Position numbers and translations under genes: made by a program | The notes under the pieces: generated by a model | What the model was told of the DNA's origin: nothing | Seen by the model: only the letters and a program-made list of their open reading frames with translations | Databases searched by the model: none | Shown here: piece after piece, positions 5,679-5,938 of the stretch | Layout: each line of letters begins with the position of its first letter | Numbering within the stretch: position 1 is the stretch's first letter | Assembly: GCA_027858145.1 (NCBI GenBank) | Contig: JAQIDF010000028.1 | Span: forward strand, 1 to 5,938 | Direction: 5' to 3' | From: Prolixibacteraceae bacterium | GTDB taxonomy: Bacteria; Bacteroidota; Bacteroidia; Bacteroidales; Prolixibacteraceae | Length of the DNA stretch: 5,938 nucleotides

Positions 5679-5758
5679 TAGCTGACTTTATTTCATCAAA
5701 ATGAAAATATTTTGCACAAAATGTCGTGTTTTGTGTTTGTGTAACTGACTTTATTTCA
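5679..5758. repeat. 17-bp direct repeat pair upstream of clpB
   Basis: TAGCTGACTTTATTTCA at 5679-5695 and TAACTGACTTTATTTCA at 5742-5758 differ at one position and are 63 bases apart, start to start. Each contains TGA-N7-TCA, an imperfect dyad. The second copy ends 122 bases before the clpB ATG. They could be operator sites or a scar of past duplication or transposition. Confidence 0.6.
5691..5735. repeat. Two small hairpins between the direct repeats
   Basis: TTTCAT (5691-5696) pairs with ATGAAA (5701-5706) around CAAA. CACAAAA (5715-5721) pairs with TTTTGTG (5729-5735) around seven bases. Both are AT-rich and could equally be binding-site dyads in DNA or structure in a long clpB leader. 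Confidence 0.4.
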
Positions 5759-5880
5759 GGTTTTTAAAATTGGTTTTGTTTTTGAGAGTGTAAATGCAGA
5801 AAAAATGAGGGTGTTTGAGTGATACAAAAAAGTTCACCCGGCGTTTAATAATGATTTTTGAAAACAAAAAATTTTAAAAT

Positions 5881-5938
5881 ATGAATCTGAATAATTTTAC
5901 AATTAAGGGACGCGATACTATTAACCAGGCTGCTCAAA
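5881..5938 (+). CDS. clpB: ATP-dependent disaggregase ClpB, N-terminal 19 codons only (cut by window edge)
   Basis: The ATG at 5881 opens MNLNNFTIKGRDTINQAAQ, which then runs off the window. The MN-(L/F)-NNFTIK opening followed by an amphipathic helix with Q/A residues is the typical start of ClpB in Bacteroidota (MNxNNFTIKxQEAxQxA). ClpB is a cytoplasmic hexameric AAA+ chaperone that works with DnaK to resolve protein aggregates. Only the beginning of the Clp N domain is seen, so the Walker motifs and middle domain cannot be checked. The Gly-Arg-Asp at 10-12 replaces the more usual Ser/Ala-Gln-Glu. The bases before the ATG are almost purely A and T, without a Shine-Dalgarno sequence, as is common for this phylum. 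Confidence 0.75.
   Translation, partial: MNLNNFTIKGRDTINQAAQ

Larger units (their letters stand above)
5563..5880. other. AT-rich leader region between transposase relic and clpB
   Basis: No credible gene is present. The only start-to-stop frame directly after the relic (5563-5634, 23 residues) is too short to call. The stretch holds a 17-bp direct repeat, two small hairpins and presumably the clpB promoter. A box GATTTTTG at 5853-5860 differs from TAnnTTTG at its first base and has no clear -33 partner. No CIRCE-type inverted repeat is visible. Confidence 0.5.

Noticed and set aside
1..5938. CRISPR array, tRNA, rRNA, toxin-antitoxin or other defence system
   Set aside because: No regularly spaced repeats, no cloverleaf sequence, and no gene with a recognisable defence or toxin domain were seen on either strand.

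Overview
The window looks like a chromosomal segment from a member of the Bacteroidota, probably a free-living or polysaccharide-degrading one. The evidence is AT-rich DNA, near-absence of strong Shine-Dalgarno sequences, several TAnnTTTG-type -7 promoter boxes, a LytS/LytTR two-component pair with a four-helix sensor, a small outer-membrane beta-barrel protein, and exported esterases of families used on acetylated or feruloylated plant and algal polysaccharides. This assignment is inferred from protein and promoter style; no rRNA is present.

Left part (1-610): the 5' end of a minus-strand lipoprotein gene that resembles the N-terminal domain of CE2/SGNH acetylesterases leaves through the left edge. 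A 388-base non-coding stretch follows. It contains a strong plus-strand Rho-independent terminator (528-560) with no plus-strand gene in front of it, then a probable promoter for the next operon.

Centre left (611-2530, plus strand): a compact three-gene run with gaps of 6 and 9 bases. It encodes the nuclease/sugar-fermentation-stimulation protein SfsA, an MTH1187-type thiamine-binding small protein, and an exported alpha/beta hydrolase of the acetyl/feruloyl esterase type.

Centre (2600-4480, minus strand, convergent with the esterase): a sensor histidine kinase followed by a LytTR response regulator. The regulator's start codon lies inside the last codons of the kinase gene. Upstream of the kinase are two 9-bp sites that both fit the published LytTR recognition consensus, spaced by exactly 12 bp and overlapping the predicted promoter. 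The system therefore probably controls its own transcription. A hairpin terminator (4502-4542) separates it from the upstream minus-strand gene for an outer-membrane beta-barrel protein (4552-5139).

Right part (5140-5938): a degenerate region. It carries the last ~26 codons of a minus-strand zinc-type alcohol dehydrogenase/quinone oxidoreductase, cut off by an internal fragment of an IS1595-family (ISXO2-like) transposase with clearly higher G+C. About 320 bases of AT-rich non-coding DNA follow, with a 17-bp direct repeat and two small hairpins. The region ends at the first 19 codons of a probable clpB chaperone gene. I see no CRISPR array, tRNA, rRNA, intact mobile element or defence system. 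The most notable signals are regulatory: the LytTR tandem site, the orphan terminator, and the repeats ahead of clpB.
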